From: Daucus carota subsp. sativus
Lineage: Eukaryota > Streptophyta > Magnoliopsida > Apiales > Apiaceae
Length of the DNA: 64,000 bases
Assembly: GCF_001625215.2 (NCBI RefSeq)
Contig: NC_030384.2
Coordinates: 42,194,390 to 42,258,389 of the forward strand
Direction of reading: 5' to 3'
Positions 62,821 to 64,000 of the stretch are shown here, piece by piece (the first letter of the stretch is position 1; each line of letters starts with the position of its first letter). The notes beneath the pieces were generated by a model. It was given only the letters and a program-made list of their open reading frames with translations. It was not told the origin of the DNA and ran no database searches. Made by a program: the position numbers and the translations under genes.

Positions 62821-63108
62821 ATTATACTCGGCCCAAGCCCAACTAAGCGGAAATAAGAAGTACCTTGGGCTGGACTCCCGTCACGTCCATGATATGGACT
62901 ATGAGGTGTATGGACAACTCAAATGTTACATTGTCGCACAAAAATAGAAACATTATTATTACATTGTTAAAGAGACTCAAAGTTACGCTACAACCCCTTT
63001 AATATTCTCTAACCTCTGTGATAATTGCTTCGAATAGCAGGATATCACTTGGCAGACTTGCAGTAGAAACCAGAAAACACTCAGCTCCAGGTACCTGCTG
63101 CAAGTGTC
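62821..63108. other. Intergenic, no gene seen
   Basis: Short non-coding stretch between two transposons. Confidence 0.5.
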
Positions 63109-63116
63109 CCTCGATC

Positions 63117-63859
63117 CAGGGCCGGCCCTATTCGTAGGCTATTTAGGCCATCGGCCAGAAAAAAATAATTTCATAATATGAATTGAAAAATTAAAAAGAA
63201 TTAAAATTAATAATTAAATCTTGTAGAAAACTGAATCTTTTTGTGTGATCAATTTTATCAAAAAAATAATTAAAATACTAGTATTAGAAGTATTAATCAT
63301 GTTTTTTTACTAATTTTATAAATACTTGACTTGAATTCAAAATTTAAAAATATGTAAATGATTGTTTTATGAGATGTAACTATATTGAATATATATGGTG
63401 AACATAAGTTCCGGTTCTAACCTGGTTTTCATGAATACTTATTTTGAAATAGAATCCTAAATAAATTATATAAATATATACAGATTATATAATCAATTTA
63501 ATTTTAATAGATATAGTATTTAATTGTGTTTGCTTCTGATTTTAATATAATTATATATTTTTATTTAGAATAAATTATTGATTTTATTAATGCCTAATTC
63601 TAATATATTACTTAAATCATTTTTACATTTCAAATTATAGATTAAAATATTAATTTTATATACTAAGAGACATAATCAATAAAATTAATAATATAAAATA
63701 TTATATATAGTAGTGTGTTGTGGGTATTTTTATGTTTGTAATATTTAAATATTGAAAATTTTGTATTTATATTATTAATTAAATATTATTTTTTTTAAAA
63801 AATTAAGACCTCGTTTTATTGATTCGTATAAGGCCCCAAAGTCTCTTGAGCCGGCCCTG
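63117..63859. mobile_element. hAT-like non-autonomous element, 743 bp
   Basis: Ends CAGGGCCGGCCCTA and GAGCCGGCCCTG are inverted. The flanks are a perfect 8-bp duplication CCTCGATC (63109-63116 and 63860-63867). The inside is A/T-rich and non-coding. Subterminal text (GGCCATCGGCCAG, TAAGGCCCCAAAG) is G/C-rich, as is usual for hAT-derived elements. Confidence 0.9.
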
Positions 63860-63902
63860 CCTCGATCATTCCCATGATCATTGAATACGACTCAAGTATT
63901 CT

Positions 63903-64000
63903 ACTCCCTTCGTCCGACTCATTTCTGTAAAGTTTTTATGTCAGGATCCTAACAAATTTAAAATCATATTTTTCGTTGAATTTAAAAAGAAACATCTATA
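63903..64000. mobile_element. Left end of a Stowaway-like element, cut by the window
   Basis: TA|CTCCCTTCGTCCGACTCATT starts at about 63903. It matches the family's end sequence. The right end would lie beyond the window. Confidence 0.55.

Noticed and set aside
1-64000. A new multi-gene system, gene cluster, or horizontally acquired block
   Set aside because: Neighbouring genes belong to unrelated plant families, have normal plant intron structure and show no shared pathway. I found no sign of transfer.

Overview
This is nuclear DNA from a flowering plant, most likely a dicot. It is AT-rich, its genes carry many short introns with GT/AG borders, and all recognisable proteins belong to plant families (U-box/WD40 LIN, PPR, GASA, WEB, HVA22, plant E2F). 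The spaces between genes are full of small non-autonomous transposons and pieces of non-LTR retrotransposons. I see no tRNA or rRNA gene, no CRISPR array, and no bacterial or viral block. The species cannot be named from the sequence. An intact CERBERUS/LIN-type gene suggests a lineage that forms arbuscular mycorrhiza (inference).

Layout. 1-1369: upstream DNA. 1370-7943 (+): 16-exon CERBERUS/LIN-like E3 ubiquitin ligase. 7944-11823: intergenic, with a duplicated segment and a Tourist-like MITE. 11824-12994 (-): unrecognised basic/coiled-coil protein. 15293-16546 (-): intronless PPR protein. 16603-18256: Tourist-like and Stowaway-like MITEs. 18274-20113: a 1.84-kb poly(A)-tailed retroposed insertion with a 17-bp target duplication. 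20325-22663 (-): lysine-rich protein. 23829-24988: a 5'-truncated LINE. 25555-26063 (+): GASA/snakin peptide. 26796-27748: two Stowaway-like elements. 28430-33547 (+): G-box promoter and a 13-exon protein of unknown function. 34725-36099 (+): WEB-family coiled-coil protein. 36768-37046 (-): small unknown protein. 40553-42610 (-): C2H2 zinc-finger protein of a plant-specific family. 42611-47660: intergenic. 47666-53843 (+): E2F transcription factor with a transposon-filled first intron. 54754-56759 (-): HVA22-like membrane protein. 56760-64000: intergenic and repeat-rich.

The genes are unrelated single loci, as expected on a plant chromosome; they form no operon or cluster. I built exon models by hand from splice borders and checked reading-frame phase at every junction. 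They give complete open frames of 1480, 202, 228, 100, 663, 223, 428, 392 and 303 residues. I found no convincing new multi-gene system. The most useful leads are the retroposed insertion, a transposon-like stretch at a GASA splice acceptor, a probable GC-AG intron in the HVA22 gene, the 663-residue unknown protein, and five separate two-copy tandem duplications of 70-105 bp.
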